64,000 nucleotides of DNA, taken from assembly GCF_033568475.1 (NCBI RefSeq), contig NC_133121.1, forward strand, positions 130,852,375 to 130,916,374, written 5' to 3'. Made by a program: the position numbers and the translations under genes. The DNA comes from Henckelia pumila. Taxonomy: Eukaryota > Streptophyta > Magnoliopsida > Lamiales > Gesneriaceae. Of the stretch, positions 49,439 to 61,250 are shown one piece after another (positions within the stretch are counted from its first letter, which is position 1; each line of letters starts with the position of its first letter). The notes below the pieces were generated by a model, which made no database searches, was not told the DNA's origin, and saw only the letters and a list, made by a program, of their open reading frames with translations.

Positions 49439-50414
49439 TGAAACGACCCTAACTCTATAATAAATAAATATGCGGAAATTTTTTTTTTTTTTTTTTATAC
49501 TTACTAAATAAAATATGTACATATATGCCCATACATATATGCACAGAGTAAAAATATTTAAAATGAATAACCAATTAAATACTTAAATAAAAATTGCATT
49601 CTTAAAAATATAATAATAAATATCTGAGTCAAACATTAATTAAAATATACTGCATAAATAAATAAAAGTTTGCATGCACTGAAAATAATAAAAATATGTA
49701 TCATGCTGACAACACAAAAACATGCATAGCGACTCAGAATATTTCACGGTCACGGGGCCACTGCATGCATGCTCATACGTCCTCGCCTCCGGTGGGTACA
49801 ATGTCATCCTCAACGTACTCACCTGCACCATACCAGTGTAGTGAGCCTAGAGGCTCAACATGCTAACATAACAAGGGTTTAAAATAATTTAAACCAATTT
49901 AATACTAATACATACATATACATGAATGAGCATGCTTAAAAATTACATAACATAACTTAACTTAAATAAACATAAATAACATTATACATAACATTATTGA
50001 GCAATTCATTTTCTAACATCGCATGGTTGTATCCGTAGTGTAACCTTAAATCATACATTAAATACTGATCAGCGTGGAAACCTACGTACGTGGCCGGTGA
50101 CGAATCACCTCTTAAATTGGCAGTAAACTGCCCTTCAATCATATGGGGACGAATCCCCCTTAAATTGTCACACTACTTCAACTTCCAACATAAAATATTT
50201 TTATTGCTCAACTTAACATTAAATCATGCATAAAATAATATTTCATGAATGCATGTACTTGAATAAAATGTGTGTCCTTCATATATATTTAATTTAATTT
50301 TCTTACTAACATATAAATATTAAAATAACTTAAATGCATAAAAATAATTAAATATATAATCAGGACACATGAAATTTTCTCATGGATGGTCCTGGACTGC
50401 TGGCCCTACACACA

Positions 50415-50611
50415 AGCCCATTATCTTAAATCTGGCCCATTAACATACTTAAGCCCATTATTTCAAACCTTAAGCCCAAATAATTATTCTAAGCCCAATT
50501 AAATTAATAAAGCCCATTAAAAATTTTACCAAGCCCAATAACACTTAAACTGGCCCAATGGACTCAAAACCCATAGACTGGCCCAATAACTTTTATGGGC
50601 TCAAAAGCCCA
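50415..50611 (-). promoter_or_regulatory. Array of TGGGCY (site II-like) motifs in the LTR
   Basis: Plus-strand AGCCCA or GGCCCA starts at 50415, 50434, 50452, 50472, 50492, 50511, 50532, 50552, 50580 and 50606. These read TGGGCT or TGGGCC on the sense (minus) strand. One reverse copy is at 50596. Most spacings are 18-21 bp. TGGGCY is the site II element bound by TCP factors in plant promoters. The same array is in the other LTR at about 57895-58091. TATA-like sequences occur downstream in sense (50310-50320, 50280-50290). Promoter function is inferred. Confidence 0.6.
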
Positions 50612-50889
50612 CAAAATTAATTGACTAACTTATTTAAAAATTTAAAAGTTCAAATAAAATTATTTGGGAGTCCAAATAATTTTATTTCAATTTATTGGAC
50701 TCAAAAACGCATAATTTTGTAAAATATTTTAAAAAAATAAAATACTCGAGCCCGGCCCACAAAACTCGGACCCGAACTCACTAACCCGACCCACAACCTA
50801 ACCGACCCGACCCAAGCCCCATAACCCGACCCGGTTCACTGCAGAACCCTAATCCCGAACCCTTACCTCTCGGCCGCTCGGCTGCGTGA

Positions 50890-51092
50890 GCAGCAGGCCC
50901 TCCCGGCCTGCTGCAGCCTAGCTCCGGCCACCGTGGCCGGAGCCCCGCCGGCAGGACCTTCCCAGGGTCCTGCCGGACCGAACCATACCATGGTTCGCAC
51001 CCCATGCTGCCTAACCACCGAACACGAAGCCACCTTCCAAGAACCCTGATCTGCGAACCTGCTGAACCCTTTTCTGAAAAGGCTTCGGCCTT
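50890..51092. other. GC-rich cluster of consecutive perfect hairpins in the LTR
   Basis: Inverted repeats follow one another: 50890-50914 (10-bp arms, 5-base loop), 50921-50943 (11-bp arms, one-base centre), 50948-50976 (11-bp arms, 7-base loop), 50979-50997 (7-bp arms), and 51068-51082 overlapping 51079-51092. This is in a GC-rich island within an otherwise AT-rich LTR. The copy in the other LTR is at +7480. Confidence 0.75.
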
Positions 51093-52061
51093 GGTTCCTA
51101 GCCCCCAAACCAACCATGGTCGACTCACCTAGACCACCCAGGGACCCCGTAGGACCTTAGCCAGCAGCCGTCCCAGCCATGGATAGCCAAAAACGTGAGC
51201 ATGAATCAAACAAGTCAAAAAAAATCGAAAGCATAAAAGATGGAAAAATCAAAACTTGCTGTCAAAAATCTCATGTTCTGATGATAAGCTTTCGCACTCA
51301 TACATGCACTGATATAGATGTGGAAAAATAGAAAGAATCATGCCTTAATACCGAAGGACGAAGATAAACAAGCGTGAGACGACTTCCGGGACGACGGGAC
51401 GACGACGGGGTGTCTTGACTGCTTGGAACCTTCGAAAAAAACTATGGAGTTCTTGGAGCTTGGTTTCGTGAGGAAGAAGATGGAGGTGGGAGTGACGGCT
51501 GATGCTAGGGAGAGGGAAACAATCGGCTAGCTTAGGGTTTTGGGTAGAATAGGTTAAATCTTTGGTTTAATTAAAATATAAGCTAACTAATTAAATAAAG
51601 AGGTTTTTAAAAATAAATAATGAACAACTTAAACTCTTAAAAATCTGATAACCTAATTAAAAATCTCGAAATATAATTTTAGGGAAATTTTAAAAATACT
51701 AAAAAGTCAATATTTTGACTAATTTTGAATAAAAATGACTTACTAAAATTAAATAAAATTAAATACTTAAAATTTTGGGATAATAAAACTCAAAATAATA
51801 TTTTAAGGTTCTAAAAAGGCTCATAAAATAATTTGGGTGGAAAGTTGTCATCTCGTCCGTCCACGGTCCCGTCTACGCGATTAAATAATAAAAATACTAA
51901 AAATCATAAAAATCACTAATTATGGGTTAAATGCTTAAAAATAAATTAAATCATGCACAAATAATTCACGTAATTATTTAACCCATAAATCATAAATTTA
52001 AATAATTAAATATCCTAATTATGCAGGCAGATTTACGTAATTAAAAATACCGGGTGTTACA

Positions 52062-52081
52062 ATTCTCCCCCCCTTAAATTG
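52062..52081 (-). promoter_or_regulatory. Polypurine tract of the young chromovirus
   Basis: On the minus strand AAGGGGGGGAGAAT abuts the 3' LTR. Confidence 0.85.
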
Positions 52082-52106
52082 AATTTCGTCCTCGAAATTA
52101 AAGTAC

Positions 52107-55100
52107 TTACCCGAACAACTCCGGGTAGCGAGTCCTCATGTCTGCCTCGGTCTCCCAAGTAGCTTCCTCCTCTGAGTGATTCAGCCACTGGACTCTGACC
52201 ATCGGTATGACCCGCGTCCTAAGCCTCCGCTCCTCTCTAGCCAAAATCCGCACTGGTCTCTCCTCGTAAACAAGATCTGGCGGCAACTGTAAGGGCTCAA
52301 AATCCAACACATGCGACGGATTGGAGACATATCTCCGAAGCATGGATACATGGAAAACGTTGTGCACTGCCGCTAGCCCTGGAGGTAGAGCTAAACGATA
52401 GGCCAACGTGCCAACTCGCTCCAAGATCTCGAATGGCCCTATATATCTCGGATTAAGCTTGCCTCTCCGCCCAAAACGCGCTACTCCCTTCATAGGTGAC
52501 ACCTTCAGGAATACGTGATCACCTACCGCGAACTCCAAATCGCGTCGTCTGGCATCTGCATAACTTTTCTGCCGACTCTGTGCTGTCCTCATCCTGTCTC
52601 GAATCTGCGTCACAATGTCAGCTGTCTGCTGCACAATCTCTGGACCCAACAAAATCCTCTCTCCAACCTCATCCCAATGCACCGGAGATCTGCATCTCCT
52701 CCCATACAGTGCTGCATATGGAGCCATACCTATAGACGACTGAAAGCTGTTGTTATAGGTAAACTCCACTAATGGCAGTCTAGTCTCCCAAGATCCTCGA
52801 AAATCGATAACACAAGCTCTCAGAAGATCCTCGAGAACCTGGATCACTCTCTCGGACTGACCATCTGTCTGGGGATGAAAAGCTGTACTGAACAAAAGTC
52901 TAGTCCCCAAAGCTGTGTGCAGACTCTTCCAAAACGCTGAGGTGAACCTCGGATCTCTGTCTGATACAATAGACACTGGTATGCCATGCAGTCTAACAAT
53001 CTCTCTGATGTAAAGCTCTGCATACTGTGTCAAAGTGTAATTAGTCCTTACCGGCAAGAAATGAGCTGACTTGGTGAGTCTATCCACAATCACCCAAATC
53101 GCTGTACACCCTCTGGTACTCCTCGGTAAGCCAACTACAAAGTCCATCGTAATATTCTCCCATTTCCATTCCGGAATAGGGAGAGGTCTAAGAAGTCCTG
53201 CTGGACGCTGATGCTCTGCTTTGACTTGCTGACAAGTCAAGCACTCTGACACCACTCTCCCGATGTCACTCTTCATCCCGGGCCACCAATACAATAGCTG
53301 CAAGTCCTTGTACATCTTCGTACTTCCGGGGTGAATGGAGTACGGAGATGCGTGAGCCTCTGTCAAAATCTCAGCTCGCAACTGATCGACGTTCGGTACC
53401 CACATCCTACCACGGTACTGAACGATGCCATCCTCCACTGTATACAAGAGATTACCTCTAGCCTCATCTCTCTGTCTCCATCGCTGTAACTCCTCATCAG
53501 TGGACTGTCCCTCTCTAATCCGATCTCTCAAAACTGGCTGCACCGTCAACACTGACAAGCTCGGTGCATGGCCACTCGGATAGCACTCCAAACCAAATCT
53601 CTGAATCTCGGTCTGTAGTGGTAACTGCACAGTCAAACATGTTACCACTGATGACTTCCGACTCAAAGCATCGGCCACTACATTAGCTTTACCCGGATGG
53701 TAGCTAATGTCACAATCATAGTCCTTCACCAACTCCAACCATCTGCGCTGTCTCATGTTCAACTCCTTCTGGGTGAAGAAGTACTTGAGGCTCTTGTGAT
53801 CGGTGAAAATCTTGCACTTCTCGCCGTAAAGATAGTGCCTCCAGATTTTCAAAGCGAAAACCACTGCTGCCAACTCCAAGTCATGCGTCGGGTAGTTCTG
53901 CTCATGAGTCTTCAACTGTCTCGACGCATACGCAATAACCTTACCACACTGCATAAGCACTGCGCCTAAACCAAGTTTAGACGCGTCGGTGTAAACCACT
54001 AACTCCTCATGTGGTACTGTCATCGCTAACACTGGTGCTGTAGTGAGTGCTTCCTTCAGCTGATCGAAGCTCCTCTGACAGTCTGAACTCCATATAAACT
54101 TCGCATTCTTCTTGGTCAAGGAAGTCAAGGGTACTGCAATAGAGGAAAAACCCTTGATGAACTTCCTGTAGTATCCGGCCAAACCCAAGAAACTGCGAAT
54201 CTCTGAAGCATTCTTCGGAATGCCCCAATTCTGCACTGCCTCCACCTTAGACTGATCGACTGCAACTCCATCTCTCGAAATAATGTGGCCAAGAAATGCC
54301 ACCTGCTCAAGCCAAAACTCGCACTTGCTGAACTTGGCATACAACTGATGCTCCCTCAAAGTCTGCAATGCGGTCTGAAGGTGCTGTCTATGCTCCTCGA
54401 TGCTCCTAGAATAGATCAAAATATCATCAATAAAGACTATGATGAACTGATCCAGATATGGCTGAAAGACTCGGTTCATGAGATCCATGAAAACCGCTGG
54501 AGCATTGGTCAACCCAAATGGCATCACCAAGAACTCGTAATGCCCATATCGTGTCCGGAAAGCAGTCTTGGACACATCTGCATCCCTAACACGCAACTGA
54601 TGGTAACCAGATCGCAGATCGATCTTGGAGAACACTGAAGCTCCCTGCAACTGGTCAAACAAGTCCTCTATCCTCGGCAGTGGATACTTGTTCTTCACTG
54701 TGACTCTGTTAAGCTCTCGGTAATCGATGCACAGTCTCATACTGCCATCCTTCTTCTTCACAAACAACACCGGAGCTCCCCAAGGAGAAAAGCTAGGTCG
54801 AACAAAGCCTTTCTCTAACAACTCCTGTATCTGCTCCTTCAACTCTTTCATCTCGGTAGGAGCAAGCCTGTACGGTGCCTTAGAGATAGGCACGGTGTCT
54901 GGCACTAAGTCAATACTGAACTCCACCTCTCTCACTGGTGGAATTCCTGCCACATCCTCCGGAAAGACATCCGGAAAGTCACGAACCACCTCTAACTCTG
55001 ATAATGATCTGCTAGATGGCTCTGAAGTCGTGACAATACTCGCTAGAAACCCCTGGCAACCCCGTCTCAACAACTTCCTCGCCTGAATATAGGATATCAC

Positions 55101-55480
55101 CTGAGGAATATCACTGCTCTGAGATGCATAAAAAGTGAACGGGTCGCCCCCTGTAGGTCTCACTGACACTGATCTCCGACGTAAATCAATCGAAGCTCCA
55201 TTGACTGTCAACCAGTCCATACCCAAAATAAGATCAAAACCACTCAAAGGCAAGACTACTACATCTGCTCGAATGGAGTGTCCCTGCAGCTCTAACTCCA
55301 GTCCTCGAATAACCTTCGAGGTAGACATAATCTGCCCTGACGGCATAGTAACATCATACCCGCTGTCACTACTCTCAGGTGTGATGCCTACCCGCCTGAT
55401 AAACTCCAGGGAGATAAACGAATGCGTAGCCCCTGAATCTAGCAACGCAAACGTGGAGTTGCCCCCAACTAGAATTCTCC
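52107..55480 (-). CDS. Chromovirus Pol: protease, RT, RNase H, integrase, chromodomain
   Basis: An uninterrupted frame runs from the proposed splice acceptor to the stop at 52107 (about 1,124 codons). Domains in order: aspartic protease ([10 protein letters not shown]), RT with [10 protein letters not shown] and the catalytic FIDDIL box, RNase H ([22 protein letters not shown]), integrase HHCC ([12 protein letters not shown] ... CLTCQQVK), the DDE core ([32 protein letters not shown]), and a C-terminal chromodomain-like end ([20 protein letters not shown]). The chromodomain defines chromoviruses and may direct integration to marked chromatin. The frame has no ATG before the protease, so translation depends on fusion to gag. 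Confidence 0.93.
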
Positions 55481-55684
55481 CTGCACGCAGAAAATTCCCA
55501 ACAGTTTCATACCACTTCTAATTTTTCCCAAACGAGTCACTACAAGTTCTTAATTCTAATCACAAGTAAAACATGCTTCCTATTCTAACATGCAGTTAAA
55601 TGACCCAAATAACAAAAATTTCAAATTAAATACTAAATCTTTAACCAAAGGAGAATTTATTAAAATACTAGGGATAGGATGTAC
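55481..55684 (-). other. Putative spliceosomal intron between gag and pol
   Basis: On the minus strand the donor ACCG|GTACATCC (+55684) and the acceptor TTTTCTGCGTGCAG|GGAGA (+55481) bound 204 bp of AT-rich sequence with in-frame stops. Removal joins gag to pol in frame through a split glycine codon and restores the continuous Gag-Pol order known in related chromoviruses. Without splicing, translation ends six codons after the donor, giving Gag alone. Confidence 0.6.
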
Positions 55685-56747
55685 CGGTGATCAAGGAGGT
55701 GTCTGGATCGACCTCCTCAGCCTGCATCACGAACACCCTACCAGCGGTGTTCTTCTTCCTGGGGCAGTTAGCAATCTGATGCCCCGGCTCTCTGCAGTGG
55801 AAGCAAACTCCTGCTCCCAATAGGCAAGGTCCCGAATGCATCTTCTGGCACTTCGGGCAAGTGGGATGAGCTATGGCATTAGGGGCCCCGCCCCTCTGCT
55901 GCTGCTGCGGCCTCTGCTGCTGTGGCCTATGCTGCTGATTCGGGCCCTTAGCCGGCCCTGTATACTGCTTCTTCGCAGGTGGCTGCGAAGATGGTCGCTG
56001 ATACCCTGTCTGCACAAACTGCCTCTTACCCTGCTGCTCTCTCTGGATCGCTCTCCGACCCTCCTCAGAACGCAAAGCCCTGCTGACTGCAGACTCATAT
56101 GTAAACACGTCTGCCATGCGCACGTCATGCCTGATCTCAGCCTTCAGGCCCTCAACAAACTGTCGCAGCTTCTCCTGCGGACTCTCAGCAATCATGGGCA
56201 CAAAACGACAGCCCCTCTCAAACTGGCTCACGTAATCCACCACAGATCGGTCCCCCTGACGGAGACTCATGAACTCACGGATCATGCGGCTGCGCACGTC
56301 CTCAGTAAAATACTTGGCGTAGAAGATACGCCTAAACTCAACCCACGTCAATGTCGGTAGATGGACCCCTCTAACTGCACCCTCCCACCACGAGGCTGCA
56401 TCGCCTCTCATCATATATGTAGCACAGCTCACCCTGTCGGTGTCTGTGATCCCCATGTAGTCAAAGATGGACTCAAGTGAGCGAATCCATCCCTCAGCCA
56501 CCAACGGATCGGTGGTCCCCAAAAACTCCTTAGGCCCCTTCTTCTGGAACCTCTCGGCGACGTCCTCCTCGTGGGACAGTCTGGGACGGGCTGCCTGCTG
56601 CTCCAGCAAGGCAGTAATACCCGCCATCATAGTGGCACTGGCCTGCTCCAGTGCTGTCATGGGGTGCTGCTGAGGTGGCGGTGGAGGTGGAGGTGGAGGT
56701 CCCCCACGTCGGTTCACTGGTCTGGGAGGCATTCTGCACCACCACAT
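55668..56747 (-). CDS. Chromovirus Gag
   Basis: A 359-codon frame. Met6 (near 56732, MPPRPVNRRGG) may be the true start. A proline run follows, then the Retrotrans_gag capsid domain (WIRSLESIFDYMGI; AASWWEGAVRG; FRRIFYAKYF; SQFERGCRF), a Gln/Pro-rich linker, and a CCHC knuckle CFHCREPGHQIANC. It forms the particle and packages RNA. The frame closes shortly after the proposed intron donor. Confidence 0.92.
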   Translation of the reverse strand: MWWCRMPPRPVNRRGGPPPPPPPPPQQHPMTALEQASATMMAGITALLEQQAARPRLSHEEDVAERFQKKGPKEFLGTTDPLVAEGWIRSLESIFDYMGITDTDRVSCATYMMRGDAASWWEGAVRGVHLPTLTWVEFRRIFYAKYFTEDVRSRMIREFMSLRQGDRSVVDYVSQFERGCRFVPMIAESPQEKLRQFVEGLKAEIRHDVRMADVFTYESAVSRALRSEEGRRAIQREQQGKRQFVQTGYQRPSSQPPAKKQYTGPAKGPNQQHRPQQQRPQQQQRGGAPNAIAHPTCPKCQKMHSGPCLLGAGVCFHCREPGHQIANCPRKKNTAGRVFVMQAEEVDPDTSLITGTSYP

Positions 56748-56902
56748 ATTTATTTACGTAAATCGCCTTGCATAACTAAGTGTTTAAAAATTAAGGCAAC
56801 TTAAATTCTAGAAATTTAAATCATGCTATAAACATTTAAAACTTACAGACCGGTAGCGTGGATTTCTGAGCTCGCATAGCAGTGAGGACCCCTCCGAGGA
56901 CC

Positions 56903-56916
56903 GTGCTCTGATACCA
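56903..56916 (-). promoter_or_regulatory. Primer-binding site of the young chromovirus, tRNA-Met
   Basis: On the minus strand TGGTATCAGAGCAC lies 2 bp inside the 5' LTR, complementary to initiator tRNA-Met. Confidence 0.9.
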
Positions 56917-56918
56917 AC

Positions 56919-59541
56919 TGAAACGACCCTAACTCTATAATAAATAAATATGCGGAAATTTTTTTTTTTTTTTTTTATACTTACTAAATAAAATATGTAC
57001 ATATATGCCCATACATATATGCACAGAGTAAAAATATTTAAAATGAATAACCAATTAAATACTTAAATAAAAATTGCATTCTTAAAAATATAATAATAAA
57101 TATCTGAGTCAAACATTAATTAAAATATACTGCATAAATAAATAAAAGTTTGCATGCACTGAAAATAATAAAAATATGTATCATGCTGACAACACAAAAA
57201 CATGCATAGCGACTCAGAATATTTCACGGTCACGGGGCCACTGCATGCATGCTCATACGTCCTCGCCTCCGGTGGGTACAATGTCATCCTCAACGTACTC
57301 ACCTGCACCATACCAGTGTAGTGAGCCTAGAGGCTCAACATGCTAACATAACAAGGGTTTAAAATAATTTAAACCAATTTAATACTAATACATACATATA
57401 CATGAATGAGCATGCTTAAAAATTACATAACATAACTTAACTTAAATAAACATAAATAACATTATACATAACATTATTGAGCAATTCATTTTCTAACATC
57501 GCATGGTTGTATCCGTAGTGTAACCTTAAATCATACATTAAATACTGATCAGCGTGGAAACCTACGTACGTGGCCGGTGACGAATCACCTCTTAAATTGG
57601 CAGTAAACTGCCCTTCAATCATATGGGGACGAATCCCCCTTAAATTGTCACACTACTTCAACTTCCAACATAAAATATTTTTATTGCTCAACTTAACATT
57701 AAATCATGCATAAAATAATATTTCATGAATGCATGTACTTGAATAAAATGTGTGTCCTTCATATATATTTAATTTAATTTTCTTACTAACATATAAATAT
57801 TAAAATAACTTAAATGCATAAAAATAATTAAATATATAATCAGGACACATGAAATTTTCTCATGGATGGTCCTGGACTGCTGGCCCTACACACAAGCCCA
57901 TTATCTTAAATCTGGCCCATTAACATACTTAAGCCCATTATTTCAAACCTTAAGCCCAAATAATTATTCTAAGCCCAATTAAATTAATAAAGCCCATTAA
58001 AAATTTTACCAAGCCCAATAACACTTAAACTGGCCCAATGGACTCAAAACCCATAGACTGGCCCAATAACTTTTATGGGCTCAAAAGCCCACAAAATTAA
58101 TTGACTAACTTATTTAAAAATTTAAAAGTTCAAATAAAATTATTTGGGAGTCCAAATAATTTTATTTCAATTTATTGGACTCAAAAACGCATAATTTTGT
58201 AAAATATTTTAAAAAAATAAAATACTCGAGCCCGGCCCACAAAACTCGGACCCGAACTCACTAACCCGACCCACAACCTAACCGACCCGACCCAAGCCCC
58301 ATAACCCGACCCGGTTCACTGCAGAACCCTAATCCCGAACCCTTACCTCTCGGCCGCTCGGCTGCGTGAGCAGCAGGCCCTCCCGGCCTGCTGCAGCCTA
58401 GCTCCGGCCACCGTGGCCGGAGCCCCGCCGGCAGGACCTTCCCAGGGTCCTGCCGGACCGAACCATACCATGGTTCGCACCCCATGCTGCCTAACCACCG
58501 AACACGAAGCCACCTTCCAAGAACCCTGATCTGCGAACCTGCTGAACCCTTTTCTGAAAAGGCTTCGGCCTTGGTTCCTAGCCCCCAAACCAACCATGGT
58601 CGACTCACCTAGACCACCCAGGGACCCCGTAGGACCTTAGCCAGCAGCCGTCCCAGCCATGGATAGCCAAAAACGTGAGCATGAATCAAACAAGTCAAAA
58701 AAAATCGAAAGCATAAAAGATGGAAAAATCAAAACTTGCTGTCAAAAATCTCATGTTCTGATGATAAGCTTTCGCACTCATACATGCACTGATATAGATG
58801 TGGAAAAATAGAAAGAATCATGCCTTAATACCGAAGGACGAAGATAAACAAGCGTGAGACGACTTCCGGGACGACGGGACGACGACGGGGTGTCTTGACT
58901 GCTTGGAACCTTCGAAAAAAACTATGGAGTTCTTGGAGCTTGGTTTCGTGAGGAAGAAGATGGAGGTGGGAGTGACGGCTGATGCTAGGGAGAGGGAAAC
59001 AATCGGCTAGCTTAGGGTTTTGGGTAGAATAGGTTAAATCTTTGGTTTAATTAAAATATAAGCTAACTAATTAAATAAAGAGGTTTTTAAAAATAAATAA
59101 TGAACAACTTAAACTCTTAAAAATCTGATAACCTAATTAAAAATCTCGAAATATAATTTTAGGGAAATTTTAAAAATACTAAAAAGTCAATATTTTGACT
59201 AATTTTGAATAAAAATGACTTACTAAAATTAAATAAAATTAAATACTTAAAATTTTGGGATAATAAAACTCAAAATAATATTTTAAGGTTCTAAAAAGGC
59301 TCATAAAATAATTTGGGTGGAAATTTGTCATCTCGTCCGTCCACGGTCCCGTCTACGCGATTAAATAATAAAAATACTAAAAATCATAAAAATCACTAAT
59401 TATGGGTTAAATGCTTAAAAATAAATTAAATCATGCACAAATAATTCACGTAATTATTTAACCCATAAATCATAAATTTAAATAATTAAATATCCTAATT
59501 ATGCAGGCAGATTTACGTAATTAAAAATACCGGGTGTTACA
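56919..59541 (-). repeat. 5' LTR of the young chromovirus
   Basis: 2,623 bp, collinear with 49439-52061 at a constant offset of 7,480 with no indel. Confidence 0.95.
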
Positions 59542-59546
59542 CCCTA

Positions 59547-59818
59547 TTTATAGGAAAAATTCTCGGCCAGGATCGAAAGCTTCGTTCCGGATCGGAATCT
59601 CCGATCTCCGCATGTGCGACACTTGTCAAAATCTGAAGCTTAGTCATCAGTGCACGTCATCGGAAGCTCCGATCGCTATCGGACGTTCCGTTCCTGCAAC
59701 GGACGTTCCAATCCCTATCGGAAGCTCCGATCGTGCATCGGACGTTCCGATCTAATTAAACACCTTAAAATCCTTGATTAACCATGTAATAACTTAAAAT
59801 GAAATGTGGGTTAATACA
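59547..59818 (-). repeat. 3' LTR of the older chromovirus, right part, with palindrome array
   Basis: Continues the LTR after the nested insertion and ends TTAATACA. It holds six TCGGA-N-TCCGA type units starting near 59590, 59659, 59678, 59698, 59717 and 59737, most 19-20 bp apart. In the element's sense this is the start of U3. The minus-strand polypurine tract (GGTGGGGAGAA) follows at 59819-59833. Confidence 0.75.
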
Positions 59819-59944
59819 TTCTCCCCACCTTTAGATATTTCGTCCGCGAAATACAATCTAAAGATAAATCATAATGAAACATCAAACTTATGTCTTATTA
59901 CAACAACTGTAATTACATCTGTTACATGATAATCAAAAGTACAA

Positions 59945-61250
59945 GGCAAACAACTCAGGATATTCTGCTTGCATATGACTCTCGGTTTCCCAAGTTGCTT
60001 TCTCAACGCCTCGGCGCTGCCACTGTACCATCACAAGTGGTATAGTCTTATTCCGAAGAACTTTCTCCTTTCTGTCTAGGATACGGAGTAGTCGTTCAAC
60101 ATACGACAGATCTGGCTGTAGCTGAACATCAGTAGACTGAATTACTCATCAGCTATGTACTGTCGAATTAACGACACATGAAAAATATTATGGATACTGG
60201 AAAGAGATGGCGGTAAAGCCAAACGATAAGCAACATCTCCAACCTTTTCCAGTATCTGGAAAGGCCCAATGAAACGAGGTGACAACTTGCCTTTCATACC
60301 GAATCTCATCACCTTCCTGAAAGGTGATACTCGAAGAAACACATATTCACCAGGCTCGAACTGCAGTGGCCTGCGGTGAATATTAGCATAACTGGCTTGT
60401 CTATCTTGAGCAGTTTTGATCCTCCGCTTGATCAAATCTACCTTGTCTACAATCTGCTGCACCAATTCAGGACCCTCGACTTGCCGTTCCCCGACTTCAT
60501 TCCAGAATAACGGAGTACGGCACCGTCGACCATACAATGCCTCGAAAGGTGCCATATCAATACTACGATGATAACTGTTATTGTAGGCAAATTCGATCAA
60601 AGGTAACTGATCCTGCCAAGATAAGCCAAAGTCCATGACAGAAGAACGTAGCATATCCTCCAAAGTACAAATCGTCCGCTCTGACTGCCCGTCAGTCTTC
60701 GAATGATATGCAGTGCTCAAACTCAGAGTGGTACCTAATGCCTGCTAAAAACTACCCCAGAAACGTGAGGTAAATCGCGGGTCTCTATCACTGACTATGC
60801 TCACTGGAATCCCATGCAATCGCACTATCTCCTGGACATATAAGCATGCCATGCGATCATAAGAATACTCTCGGTTGTAAGGAATAAAGTGTGCTGATTT
60901 GTCAAACTGTCAACGACAACCCAGATAGCATCACACTGACATGAAGTCATAGGTAAGTGGGTGACAAAATCCATAGTCACGTGCTCCTACTTCCATTCGA
61001 GAATCTCAAGATTCTGCAGTAATCCACCTGGTCGTCGATGTTCAGCCTTGACCTGTTGACAAACCAAACATCTCGAAACAAATTGATACACACTCCTCTT
61101 CATCCCTTTCCACCAGAATCTAGCTTGCATGTCCTTATACATTTTCATGCTTCCAGGATGAACTGATAATCGACTCCTATGAGCTTGAGAAAGAATATCG
61201 TTCCTGAGCTCTGCAACATCAGATACTACCACTCGATTACATAAGCACAA
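59945..61250 (-). pseudogene. Integrase and chromodomain of the older chromovirus
   Basis: The frame 61250-60987 holds the HHCC domain ([23 protein letters not shown]). The frame 60720-60142 holds the end of the core (AYHSKTDGQSERTI) and the GPY/F region (LSPRFIGPFQILEKVG). After a stop, 59945-60030 reads as a chromodomain remnant (MVQWQRRGVEKATWETES). Frames are broken by stops and indels, including the part carrying the first Asp. Confidence 0.85.

Larger units (their letters stand above)
49439..52061 (-). repeat. 3' LTR of the young chromovirus
   Basis: 2,623 bp, TGAAACGACC ... GGTGTTACA on the plus strand. It contains the TGGGCY array (50415-50611) and a GC-rich hairpin cluster (50890-51092). 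Short open frames such as 50781-51128 recur identically in the other LTR and are not genes. Confidence 0.95.
49439..59541 (-). mobile_element. Young, intact Tekay-type Ty3/gypsy chromovirus, target duplication CCCTA
   Basis: This 10.1-kb element has two LTRs of exactly 2,623 bp, flanked by CCCTA at 49434-49438 and 59542-59546. It has a tRNA-Met primer site, gag, a pol with protease, RT, RNase H, integrase and C-terminal chromodomain, and a polypurine tract. Only one LTR mismatch was noticed (51844 versus 59324). The coding region has no disabling change if a gag-pol intron is spliced. Low divergence means recent insertion and possible current activity. It sits inside the LTR of an older relative. 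Confidence 0.95.

Noticed and set aside
50760..50835. CCCGACCC-rich stretch as telomere-like repeat
   Set aside because: It is irregular and does not match the plant telomere unit CCCTAAA.
50781..51128. 115-codon GC-rich open frame in the LTR
   Set aside because: It recurs identically in the second LTR, spans the hairpin cluster, and has no known domain.
59590..59752. Array read as heat-shock elements
   Set aside because: Units are TCGGA/TCCGA palindromes and do not keep the nGAAnnTTCn spacing.
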